Of a DNA stretch of 64,000 nucleotides, positions 28,043 to 40,800 are shown in pieces; the first letter of the stretch is position 1, and the number at the start of each line of letters is the position of its first letter. Origin of the DNA: Allolobophora icterica (taxonomy: Eukaryota > Annelida > Clitellata > Crassiclitellata > Lumbricidae); contig OY744616.1 of NCBI GenBank assembly GCA_963556255.1, positions 164,501-228,500 on the forward strand, in the 5' to 3' direction. Made by a program: the position numbers and the translations under genes. A model generated the notes under the pieces. It saw nothing but the letters and a program-made list of their open reading frames with translations. It was not told the origin of the DNA and did no database searches.

Positions 28043-29600
28043 CCCTCCCATCTCCACAGTATCCTCCGCGCCACCAGAAGGAAATGACCCTCCCATCTCC
28101 ACAGCATCCTCCGCGCCACCAGACGGAAATGACCCTCCCATCTCCACAGTATCCTCCGCGCCACCAGACGGAGATGACCCTCCCATCTCCACAGTATCCT
28201 CCGCGCCACCAGACGGAAATGACCCTCCCATCTCCACAGTATCCTCCGCGCCACCAGACGGAAATGACCCTCCCATCTCCACAGTATCCTCCGCGCCACC
28301 AGAAGGAAATGACCCTCCCATCTCCACAGAATCCTCCGCGCCACCAGACGGAAATGACCCTCCCATCTCCACAGTATCCTCTGGGCCACCAGAAGGAAAT
28401 GACCCTCCCATCTCCACAGCATCCTCCGCGCCACCAGACGGAAATGACCCTCCCATCTCCACAGCATCCTCCGCGCCACCAGACGGAAATGACCCTCCCA
28501 TCTCCACAGCATCCTCCGCGCCACCAGACGGAAATGACCCTCCCATCTCCACAGCATCCTCCGCGCCACCAGACGGAAATGACCCTCCCATCTCCACAGC
28601 ATCCTCCGCGCCACCAGACGGAAATGACCCTCCCATCTCCACAGCATCCTCCGCGCCACCAGACGGAAATGACCCTCCCATCTCCACAGCATCCTCCGCG
28701 CCACTAGACGGAAATGACCCTCCCATCTCCACAGCATCCTCCGCGCCACCAGACGGAAATGACCCTCCCATCTCCACAGCATCCTCCGCGCCACCAGAAG
28801 GAAATGACCCTCCCATCTCCACAGCATCCTCCGCGCCACCAGACGGAAATGACCCTCCCATCTCCACAGCATCCTCCGCGCCACCAGACGGAAATGACCC
28901 TCCCATCTCCACAGCATCCTCCGCGCCACTAGACGGAAATGACCCTCCCATCTCCACAGCATCCTCCGCGCCACCAGACGGAAATGACCCTCCCATCTCC
29001 ACAGCATCCTCCGCGCCACCAGACGGAAATGACCCTCCCATCTCCACAGCATCCTCCGCGCCACTAGACGGAAATGACCCTCCCATCTCCACAGCATCCT
29101 CCGCGCCACCAGACGGAAATGACCCTCCCATCTCCACAGCATCCTCCGCGCCACCAGAAGGAAATGACCCTCCCATCTCCACAGCATCCTCCGCGCCACC
29201 AGACGGAAATGACCCTCCCATCTCCACAGCATCCTCCGCGCCACCAGACGGAAATGACCCTCCCATCTCCACAGCATCCTCCATGCCACTAGACGGAATG
29301 ACCCTCCCATCTCCACAGTATCCTCCGCGCCACCAGAAGGAAATGACCCTCTCATCTCTACAGCATCCTCCGCGCCACCAGACGGAAATGACCCTCCCAT
29401 CTCCACAGTATCCTCCGCGCCACCAGACGGAAATGACCCTCCCATCTCCACAGCATCCTCCGCGCCACTAGACGGAAATGACCCTCCCATCTCCACAGTA
29501 TCCTCCACGCCACCAGACGGAAATGACCCTCCCATCTCCACAGTATCCTCCGCGCCACCAGAAGGAAATGACCCTCCCATCTCCACAATATCCTTCTCCC
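28020..29600. repeat. 45-bp minisatellite, about 35 copies
   Basis: The 45-bp unit (containing GAAATGACCCTCCCATCTCC) repeats to about 29595 with few changes: GTATCC or GCATCC, AGAAGG or AGACGG, ACCAG or ACTAG. Because 45 is a multiple of three and the unit has few stops, long frames stay open on both strands (493 codons + from 27990; 477 and 550 codons -). In the + frame from the ATG at 27990 each unit reads APPDGNDPPISTASS. Whether any frame is translated is not shown by the sequence. Confidence 0.9.
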
Positions 29601-31854
29601 TCTGGCGATCGTCTTTAACAATGAACCGCCTATTTACACCGGAAAATCTTTAGCTATTTCCAAAGACCTCAACTACTCTGCTGTGACGATTGTTCATCCT
29701 CATCGCAACTGAATGAAGCTGACGAACTTCTGTACAGGTCTGCGAGGAGAGCGTTGCAGTTGTCCAGTATAAAACAACGCACGTCCATTGAACTAAGAGT
29801 GGAGTTGGAACGGCGTTGAAAGTGGAGTGGGAGGCAATTAACGGCGCTTACCCGAGTTTTGAAGTTCTAAAGGAGACATAATATCTCTGGCCAAAATGTT
29901 GACGACCTTCTTAGTGATCGAGACTCAAGAGAGAAGACCGTTTCAAATGAGACACAGAAATTGGCTCCATTTGCTGACCTTAATCTGCTGAGAAATGGAA
30001 ATTCCTGTCATATCTTCCACAGGAAAACTCTTAATTTCTCACGCTTTATCCAACAACCACTCAGAACCTCTTTGTCCTCTTAACCCACTCATAACCTCTG
30101 TCCTCTTAACCCATTCAGAACCTCTTTGTCCTCTTAACCCACTCATAACCTCTTTGTCCTCTTAACCCATTCAGAACCTTTGTCCTCTTAACCCACTCAT
30201 AACCTCTTTGTCCTCTTAACCCATTCAGAACCTCTTCGTCCTTTTAACGCAACCGGAAATCTTTTATGCACCAAACGTGTCCTTTAGAGCCAGAAATGTG
30301 TGAGCTATCTGTCCTCTGCACTTTCAAGTGGGGGAAGGGGAGGGAGCTAATACCCTCCAACCTCTGTGTGTCGACGTCTTTAAATGAAGACGAAGCAACT
30401 TCTTCTCAGACTAGGGAGGATCCGTGTAATAATTTGTTTAAACCCAACTGGAAATGTACTGCGTTATTTTAATTGCATAATGATTGAACGATAATTATGT
30501 TTAAATGTCCACAGATCTACAGATCTCATGTTCATCATCTTTCACTAGAAGACAATGTACTGGATCCATGAAAAAGAGCGTCTTGTCCTAATTCATGAAC
30601 TTCGTCTAAATGCAATGTCATCCTATTGAACAGACAGACACCACATCGTACATCCATCAAATAATGTGAAGACGTCTTCAGCTGGTGTTGCAAATTCCTT
30701 CCAACCAATTCTTTGCATCTGTTTGAGTGAACGGACCTCTTTCTGTCCAAAAGAACCCAGTTAGACACCGAGAGAAACGTCGGACTGGAACCTCCACAAA
30801 GATCAGAATGACAAAACCTTGCTCAGGTAGACGTTTATAAAACTCCGATAAGAATGACATTCCGAATCAGTTTCAGGCATAAGCAGCCGTCGTCTAATTA
30901 AACGCACGCAACTTAAGCTCTCTAAGAGATGATCAACCAATTTCTACTTATTCCATATTTCTGCTCTCCCGGACTCTGGAAGGAAAGCATTGTCAAAAGC
31001 AGTTGTACTTGTAGGCCTACTTCGATGTTTCTACAGCGTCTCTTAGCTAAAACTCAGAGCAGCAAAACGTTGAAACAATTGAAACAATCAAATTCCTCGC
31101 TTTCTACCGAGAGACGCATACGCCTTAGAACTGTCTCGTTCATAACATTCGGAACATCACTTGACTCTTCACTCGACTCTACGATGCTTTGCATTTTCTG
31201 TCCAATAAATATGAGATCTTCATCAAGTTTCTAATGAACAGTCAACAGAGATTAGTAATTTGTCCTTTGTCTAAATAACTATCTCCATTAAACAATTCAC
31301 CAGTCATCTCAGTAACACCGACATTAAACTTGGTTTTTTAAAAATACGAAATCGCTCGTTGGAAATCAACTGCATACTTTTTCCTAATGTAAGTGTTAAG
31401 AAATAAGATGAAGTCATCTCTACACAACATACGACTGGAATGTTTCGAACACACAACACAGAAGGATTGGGGAAGAGAGGCACAACGGTTAATATGCTGC
31501 TTGTTACTGCTGCTGATTCAAGCAAAGGCCTCGTCAGGGTTAGATGCAGAACAGGAACACGTTATCTGTTCTCTCTTTTGAAGCATCTACGCTACAAACG
31601 ATGACATTAAAGCCAACTTATCACAAATCTTAATACAAGACTAACAACAGAATTTGTACTTCAAATTATTCACAACTCTTACATCGCTCTCTCAACAGAT
31701 ACACGCACACGCGAAATTGGAACAGACTTCAAGCTAACCAACAGATGCCACAAGAAACAACTCAGCACGAGTCCCACAGGGAAACGAGACCCTAACCCCT
31801 TCCCCTAAGCCCTCCTTCACTCATTGAAAGGAAGAGCAGATGAAGCACATGTCA
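29600..31854. other. 3' flank / probable 3' UTR of the downstream minus-strand gene
   Basis: No convincing exon. A 28-30 bp tandem repeat (AACCCACTCATAACCTCTTT and its CATTCAGAACC variant) fills about 30050-30245. The part nearest 31854 should include the 3' UTR of the nine-exon gene on the minus strand; no poly(A) signal could be chosen. Confidence 0.4.
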
Positions 31855-34800
31855 TCAATGAAGAGATGATTCCGTTTGACAGAGTTGATAAAGATCCGCG
31901 TTCGACTGATTCTCAGACTGAGACTCGGTGACTCTGTAGAAAAGCTGCGACTGTTGAGGAGTGGCAAATGACGAAGACGACAACGCAATGAACAACGAGT
32001 CATTTGAAGGCAACACGTTGTCATCATTTGATTCAGAAGACTTCTCAAGTTCACCAAAGTCATCGCGTATTTCACCGACTTCTCTCGTCAGATAACCAAC
32101 CTAAGTAAGAACAGAAGAACAGACACAAAAACTCTACAGCAGAATAAAACATCGTTTCTATATAACTCAGTGGAGGTGAAAAACAGAATTATTAAACTTG
32201 GCAAAACAAACTCCCAAAAGGAAACAGAATTCCAGCACAACTTCTCCTTTGAAATGAAGAGAACATGATTCGCCATTACCTAACTTTAAAGAGATCAAAC
32301 GAATGCACAACAGAATAACATCATAATATATCCTAAATTTAAACAGACCAGACGAGAGACGGCGAGACAGAGAGAGACAGAGACAGAGAGAAAGCAAGAC
32401 AGTGAGAGAAAGAGAGAGACATCGACAGACAGAGAAAGAACGTGACATACGATGTGCTGGGCTTGAAACAAATCCACTGAGAACTTTTCTTTGACCTGAA
32501 GTAGCCTCAGATGAAGATCCGCATTTTCCATAACCAGTTCTTCATATTTTGTCGCCCAAACCGAATTTAAAATCATCTGATGATCGCTCTGAAACAAAAT
32601 TCGAAACTCCGGCGTTGATGTCCTTATAACTGAACAGCGGCTTTCATCCCCATGTATGTGTAGATGCAATATGCATGTATAAGTGTAGGTATATATGTAT
32701 GTATCATATGTAGTGGCTTGTAAGAGAGGTCTCTCTTGCGTGAATCAGATAAGCCACTCGAGAAAACAAGATTCAGCTGTTGAACAGATGTAAAGCCAAA
32801 CTGGTCATTTGTTCATTCACTCATTAATTAATTCATTCATTCACTCAGAGCATTTATATAGCGCCTACCAAACTGTGTTTCCAATCAGTGACTTTTGTCT
32901 TGGCAAAGACCAACAGCCAGTGTGAGAACTGTAGAAAAAAGACTGGGTGGGGGGTTAAACTTTGATGAGTTTGATCCATGTGGAGTTGAATATTGTATCC
33001 CTATTTTGCAAACTGAGAAAATTCAAAAATACAATAGAAAGCTTAAACTCCTTAAAGTGAAGACATCACCAAATATATTAGTATGCAATTCACATGGTCA
33101 CAAGTCTCACAAGAAACCAAAGCATTACTTTATTAGTCACCCAGGAAGTGAATTGTGAAAGAAAATGTTAAAATATATGCACAATATAATCACACTAGCA
33201 CAACTGAGGGGGTTGGAAAATGGAAATGACCAACCTGGGGTGCGCAGTGAAGACTTAACTGGGGGTCATACGAAGACTAGGAGGTTTAACCCCCCAAACT
33301 CTGACAATTCTCACCCTGCCAACAGCTACGGTTCAGTCAATTTGATTTCAGATCAACAGATGACGATTAGAGTACCCAGTTAAACCGTTTATGAGGGCGA
33401 AGATTTTGTCCATTGTTGATGGAATTGGAAGTCATCTGTAACCAGATGCCTTATGTCTCATCTCTCATGAATTTTGTGACACGAGATGAACCTACTTGCA
33501 AATGCAGCTCACAGCATAGTGCGACCGTACGTTACCTCCCGGAATAATGTACGCGTACTGTACGTACGTTATGGAAAAAAATAACGTACGCGTACCGTAC
33601 GCGTATGTTAAAAATGCCACAAATTTATCTGATCATTCACAAAGAACCTCAATATAACTATAGTCTTATACGGTACCGGTACGCGAACCCTACGCGTACG
33701 TCAAAAATGATCAGTTTAGCTCTACAGTATTAGTCTCCCGTACGCAGGCCTAGTAATCCACGAACGGTACCGAAATTTAGTATAACCAATAAAAATTAAT
33801 GACCACTGGCACTGACCATCCTATAAAGTGTGCCGTAAAATCTTAATATTCTTCACACTAGGGGACCTATACATTAGACAGAATATTAGCAATTTGGAAT
33901 TTAAAAGTTTGAAAGCAGAGATCATTGAACAGCCACAGATGACTGATGCAATGGTTAAAATTGTTTACGAACGTCAATCACCAACTGTTATTGACCTTTC
34001 TTGCGCATAATGTTATGTATTTTATTTTCGTCATGAACTGATGTGAACGTACGGTAACGTACGGCATAATGACGTACGCGTACCGTACGTACGTTATAGA
34101 AAAAAAATTACGTACGTACCGTACGTACGGTCGCACATTGGCTCACAGTTTCATCTCTCTTTGACAGATGACAGGCCATCCATCTTTGTCATCTGATGCA
34201 CCCATCTGTTTTCGTGACTTGCTATATTCATATCACAGAGGCGATTTTTTCACCTTCCAGGAATCAGTACGCATTATAACCAGGGCCGCATTAAGGCTAG
34301 TGCGGGACCGGGTGCTGTGATTACCTATAATAGCCATCAGCGAGGAGCCCAGTTACAAGTACAATAATTTTTTTAATGTACTTCCGAAAATGCGGGCCCC
34401 TCAAAACTGCGGGCCCGGGTGCTGCAGCACCCTTAGCACCCTCCTTAACGCGGGCCTGATTATAACCTTCCATCTCATAAAGGTCTGTGCTCGTTAAATA
34501 GCTGTAGCTGGCAAAAGTTTTAAATAGTGCGTACTTGCCTGGGCTCTCATGGGGTCAGGAACGTCTATGAGTTGTTTATTCAGTAAAGGATGCCATCGGA
34601 ATTGTTGTAATAGAATACAAAAAAAATAAAGCAAATCGGTTAAGTCAGAATCAGAAGCATAAGAGACGAAGAGATGCTCAAACCTGACAGATTGGTTTTG
34701 GACAATTGATGAACTCATTGACCTTTCTATTGTCTGCTATGCTCGCGAATGGAGTGATGTAGTGACTTGTGAGAAATCCTGGAAATCAAACGAAGTGGAT

Positions 34801-37800
34801 TTATGTAAATGTCATTACACAATTTTATCAGGTGAAAAGAAAATAATTATTATGTAGATTCCGTTTAGTGACTTCTCATACTTTAATCAACATCATATCC
34901 TGTCAAATCCCGTCTCCCTAATCATGCTTGTACCTCTCTCTGTCTCTGTCTCTCTGTCTCTGTCACTCTCAATCTTTCTATTTGTCGGCCTCCCTCTGCC
35001 ACCCTCTCCACAAGTTCATCCAAAGTAGGCATATCTTCTGTGGAGCTCACAAAATCAGGAAAGTAGAGAAATTCGTTTGTACTTTTCCCTCTTCTTCTTG
35101 TCCAGATAGCTTTCAGGGTTGACCCTCTATTCCTATAGACCCTTGATGCTCTGTAACTCGTTGCCTCTCAATCCCTCGCTCTTCCAAGGAACCTCGAGTA
35201 GAGTATGAAGGCGTACAGCTCAGCAGAGCAAACCATTCGTAGAGTAGTATTTATACAGGAAAGACGACTTGTTGCATCACCATTCTAAGCTAATCTAATC
35301 TAATCTAAACTAAGCAGAAAGTCTTGTCATGCAAATACAAAATGCACCAGTAGTTGGAAGAGTCAGATAGACGAGATTGTATAAGGGTGACAGTTGAATG
35401 AGTTGATCATTCTCGGCTGGTAGGCAGTGTTATTTAAGTTTCAGTTAACTTTTCAGTTTCAGTTATAGTTTCAGTCTTGCTTAAACTTTCGAGTTTAGTT
35501 TTAGTTATAATTTTCAAATCTTTTCAGTTTTAGTTTGTTTTCAAAACTTTCGAGTTTTCAAAACTTTCGAGTTTTCATTTAGTTTTGTACGCATTTCACA
35601 GAAGCAACTGAATTTCCTTTCTTTATTAATGACATTCATTTTGATTAGCTTTCATGCTCAAATCAAATCAAAATTTATTGCAAAAATTCCTATTGTCGTA
35701 ATTGCGATAGGATTACATGGTTTATAAAAACAGAGTCAGCAATTGTAATTAACTTTGCTGAAAGGCTACTGAGCTGCAGTTTGAAGCACACGACTGTTTA
35801 GTTTCAGAAATACTCGCTGCTCTAAATTAGCACCAGCCCTATTTCTGTACCGAGGCATTGAAATCCCCATAAATTGAAAAAAATCTTTCCACATAATTAT
35901 ACCTGCAAAGCTGGTGCATAAACTAATTCAAGAGTAAGCCTGTTATAATCTGTTCATACTGCTTCGTTCTTGTTACAATGCTCGCCTACATCGTTCTTGC
36001 AAACGCAACGACTTTTGTTCAAAACCGCATTGTAGGCCCTACTCGAAGTAATTCCATACATCGCTATCTTGCGGTCGGCCATAACCGACCATATGATGGT
36101 TGACTGCATTTTAAAAATAGGCTGACCGCTAATGAGAAAGCTTAGCTGACAGAGAATGGACTCAAACGGATGTTTGCTTAAACGATATTGCTTTCAGACA
36201 TGTGCGCCGATCAGTACGTGCACCGCTAACCGTTGCGTCTGCCACTCGTTTTGTGCACCACACAAGAAAAATTAAATCAGTTTTAAACTTTCAACTTTAG
36301 TTCTAGTTGTAGTTTTGAGCTTTTCAGTTTAGTTTTAGTTTCAGTTAACTAAATTAGAACTTTTCAGTTAACCGTACAGTTACTTTCAGTTTCAAATAGC
36401 ACTGCTGGTAGGGAACCCTTGCCCAAGAGACTAGAGGGTATAAGGTTGACAGTAGATAATTGTCGAGTGGGAGGGAACCCTTACCTAAGAACAGTCCAGA
36501 AACGAGTCCTAGACCTGCCGAGAAGCTGAAAACTGCCAAGACGTTCTTTCTTGTCGAATGGTTGTTGCTGTACCCTGGATCGAAAGATGAATCATTCCAC
36601 GTTCCTTGTTCAACTGAAGCATTTCGATCAATGCGTCCAGTCTGGCTAAACAGACTTTTCTCTAGGAACAAGTGCAAAACAGAAGGTTTTGTAATATTTA
36701 CAAACTCAACATTCAGGCTGCATTATGAAAAATTTAACAAATGACACATAATGCATATGTGGAAGAGAGAATAGAGTCTGGTGACTGTCATCATTTTCAC
36801 ATTTAATCTCTGCAATGACTGGGCAAGTGATGATAGGTGATGATGATCATGGTAATGACACTGGCAAGAAGAACAGTTAAGATGGATATCTTCTGAAGAT
36901 GAAGCCTTAGATAATAGATTTGCATAGTTGTTGTTGTCAAGGACAATTATGATGAAGGTTTTGATGATAAAGAAAATTTCTTCCAAACCTGCTTTGCCTA
37001 AACTTGAAACTTTAGAGGAGGATGTCTTCTTCCTCACTTTCCTTTTCATTTCCTTATTTTCTTTGACCATTTGTACAAATTCACGTAAAGGTTCCTTTGG
37101 ATTCTGAGGCCGAAAGTGTTGTGCGGCGAAGGCACAGTCGACATCAACACTGTCAAACGCTCGAACCCTTTCAACAAAAACACAATCCAATGCAAATCTC
37201 TGCATCCTAGATATTTCCTCTGTGAAATTCAGAGGCTCAGACCCAAAGGAAATTCTGTAGAAAGCGACTCGCAATCTGCACACAGCCACCAAACGGTTGA
37301 GAGATGTGGACGACAAAGAACAGAGTCTGAGAAGAAGAAGAATGGAGAGGAGAGAAAGAGAAGCAGCGCCTGTTGCCTGATGGTGGCAATGAAACCTAGC
37401 GCCTGTAAGCTAAACAAGGCCCAAGAGAAGCAGCAGAGGAGGAGGAAGAGGAGGGGGAGGAGGAGGAGGAAGAGGAAGAGGAGGAAGAGAAGGAGGAGGA
37501 AAAAGAGGAGAACAGTGATTCCCTGAATGACAGCACAGGACAGAATTGTCTTAGAGACCAGAAATGAAGTTAGATTCTGTCCGTAACGCCATAGCAGCAT
37601 CAACCGTTTGAGCAGAGGTGAAAGGCCGAAGAGATGACCAGATGTGTTGTTTACAGTCATCAGAAGAGAAGATCTTTGCATGAGAAGAGGTTCACAAGTG
37701 CATAGGCGTAGACTCTGGGGGGGGAGGCAGCCGGGGCAAGTGCCCCCCAATAATCGAGGAGCCGGGGCAATGCCCCCCCAAAAAAAATCGAGAGGATAAT

Positions 37801-40800
37801 TTTTTTAAATATTAAAATATTATGTTTTAATATAGACAAACTTCTTCAAAAACAGAAAAACAGAGACAAAGAACTGAAATACTATCAGAAATTCATAGTA
37901 AAAACAAAGATGTTTTATATCTTCAATATGGAACAAATTTACATGTAAACAAAACCCTCCCAATTTCGACAAATGTCTTAATTTCTCGACCCCATACTAA
38001 TATTATGTTATGTCAAGGAAAGGCCTGCTGTAGGCTATTCCAACTTACTGCTGGTATCATCTAGTTGATAAATTGCCATTTTCTAAGCGCTAGAGGAATA
38101 TTTCAGGTCCGTGTGATTCAGCAAAAAAAGGGGAACGGTAGTGACAAAACATGAGTTTTAATTGCATAAAATTTGAAAAAAATAACTTACAATTACAAAT
38201 ATGGTGGATCTCTCTCAAATTAGTTAAATTTAACTATGTAAACGACTAAAGTAAGAACTTGCAATAAATTTTTTCCTGACCGAATTTGACACTTTCTGGA
38301 TAATCACACATTACATAACACAGAAAGCCTCTGAGACTCGGTGACTGTCCAGACCAGAGGTGAACAGTTGTTTTTTTCGTTTTTTAAGACAAGAAACAAG
38401 AAACCCACAACATTTTGATTTAAAAAAATTAATTTTCTATTCTATAGTAGAAGTTATTTGAATAATATTGATTTAATGATTTGTAATTTCGGAAATTGCA
38501 ATTGAAGTAAACTGAGTTGGAGCTCTTCTTCATGCCATTTTTCATGGATTTTATGATCCGAAAATCTTGAAAACAAATGACCAAAACTACAAAAACTATA
38601 AAACCAAAACAAGCGAAAAACCAAACAAAAAACAAAAAACAACTTTTCATCTTGAAAAAAACTCGATTTTTTGCAACTCTGGTCCTTGAAAAAACAGTTT
38701 TTTTGCAACTCTGGTCCAGACCTCCATCCCCCCCCCCCCCCCAATATTTTGGACAAGTTTACGCCAGTGCACAAGTGCAACGTATCCTGTGTAGAATGTA
38801 GATTAGAAATACTCCTAGTGAGAGGATGAGTAAGAACCAGCTGCCCATCCAACTGACCTGTGACCAGCAGACGACATCTTCTCACCAACTTCAGCATCAT
38901 CATCATAATCATCACCAGTGTCAGCATCAGCCAGTGATGAAGAAGTCTTTGTCCGCGACGGATGCTCGCTGCCATTCCATCTCTTGTCCTCCTGCCTCAA
39001 CCAGAACTCGTCTTTTCTTTCTGCTTGTGTGACGATGCAAAGACTGGAGTCGGATGATGAGTTGAGAGATGATGACACGGATGATATGTTGTATCCTCCA
39101 AAATCTGTTGACTGCGAAAACTTCTGCTCGAACTGCATCAGATATTCTTCGTTGGAAAGATCTCGACATGATCCATGTCCATCCATCAAAGGCAGTGTAA
39201 GAACGGATTCATCCACCTCCTCCTCCTCCAGACCACCATCTCCGTTGTCTACAGATTCCGTCATTTCATCATCCGAACAGATGATGACAGAAATCATCTC
39301 AGTTGGACTGTCATCTGCGCATATAATCAAAAACACCTAAGATGATTAGCCATTCAAATCGACCTCAACTGCTGCAGATTCTGTTTTCAATCTTGTCATA
39401 GAAGCACATGAAGAGGAGAATAGCTCTTTTGCACACAATAGGAAAGAATAGCTCTTTCTATCCAGAAGAGGAGAGAATAGCTCTTTTGCACACAATAGGA
39501 AAGAATAGCTCTTTCTATCCAGAAGAGGAGAGAATAGCTCTTTTGCACACAATAGGAAAGAATAGCTCTTTCTATCCAGAAGAGGAGAGAATAGCTCTTT
39601 TGCACACAATAGGAAAGAATAGCTCTTTCTATCCAGAAGAGGAGAGAATAGCTCTTTCTATCCAGAAGAGGAGAGAATAGCTCTTTCTATCCAGAGGAGG
39701 AGAGAATAGCTCTTTCTATCAAAAAGAGAATAGCTCTGTCTATCCATTGATTGTTGGCTGGTGATCGGTTGGCTGATGACTGATGAACTGATTGAATGAA
39801 TGACTTAGGAAACATTTAAACGAACCTGAGACAGAAAGGCAGTCGAAGTCATTGTCCCAATACCAGTTGCTGCTATCCCAACCATCAAACGCGTCATCTT
39901 CTGACAAAGTCAAATGAAAAACAAGGAAACTGAAAATTCATTCATGTAGAATGTTGGCAGCTAAATCTCTCAGCCACATAGAACCTGAATGAACGGATTT
40001 CAATAGTCATCAACTGTTTGAGCGATTCTTTAGATAATCAACTGACAGTTTAAACTGGAGACAGCAAAGGGTTTTAACTGCTTTGATCTAAGTCTTCAGA
40101 CTCTTATGTGAGTCGTTATGATGATGAGGCAATTAACCTGTGTCACCAGGACAACACCATGGATCATCACTCAAATGCTGCAGCAGCAGAGACTTACGAC
40201 CATACGTTGTTTGCGCTTAGGCGTGTGGTTGCTCGACCCGCTCGTCGTGGTTTTTTCCTAGTTTGAGTTAGTTTTAGGGCGTTTACGGTTATTTCTTCCT
40301 ATTTTTTGGCTGGCGTATCATCTGTGGATATTTCTGCAACCTTTTTTCGTCTTTCTAGATATTACTTTAGTCATTTTGATCAATTTTCGAACTGGATTTG
40401 CGCAGATAACATTCAATTTTCGTACCGTCAGCTTACGTCATCTATGCTACGCATTTGTATTTTGGCGCCATCTGGCCATTGACTACAACATATTCTAGCG
40501 ATATTCGTTTTCCGAGTTCGAGTTAGCTTCAGTGTGAATACGATTATTTTCTACTTCAGTGGATAGGCCTATTACTTTGGTAATTTTTGACCGATTTCGA
40601 ACTGGATATGCCGCAGTGCCTGACCACTCCTTCAACTACTTCGACAATTTGTATGTACGATTCTGCAACTCTTCGTTCGTACAACGACCCGTCATTAACA
40701 GTCTCTCGTTCCATTCGAAAAGTCTTATTCGCTCTACATCTGTGGCGTCCGAGGTGGCTTAGACCAGTTCTACCTCCTCCGTCTGCGCGATCGGAGCCCT

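Noticed and set aside
27851..29586. Minus-strand ORFs of 477 and 550 codons
   Set aside because: Both are made almost wholly of the 45-bp satellite; the unit length keeps frames open by arithmetic. No splice or start signal supports them on the minus strand.
37500..37675. Extra exon of the membrane-protein gene reading DDCKQHIWSSLRPFTSAQTV
   Set aside because: The reading is protein-like, but its acceptor is weak and its phases do not fit the flanking exons, which join directly in phase without it.
36723..37750. Plus-strand Lys/Arg/Glu-rich ORF at 37116-37526
   Set aside because: It is the complement of exon 4 and a GAGGAG repeat tract; the minus-strand exon explains the open frame.
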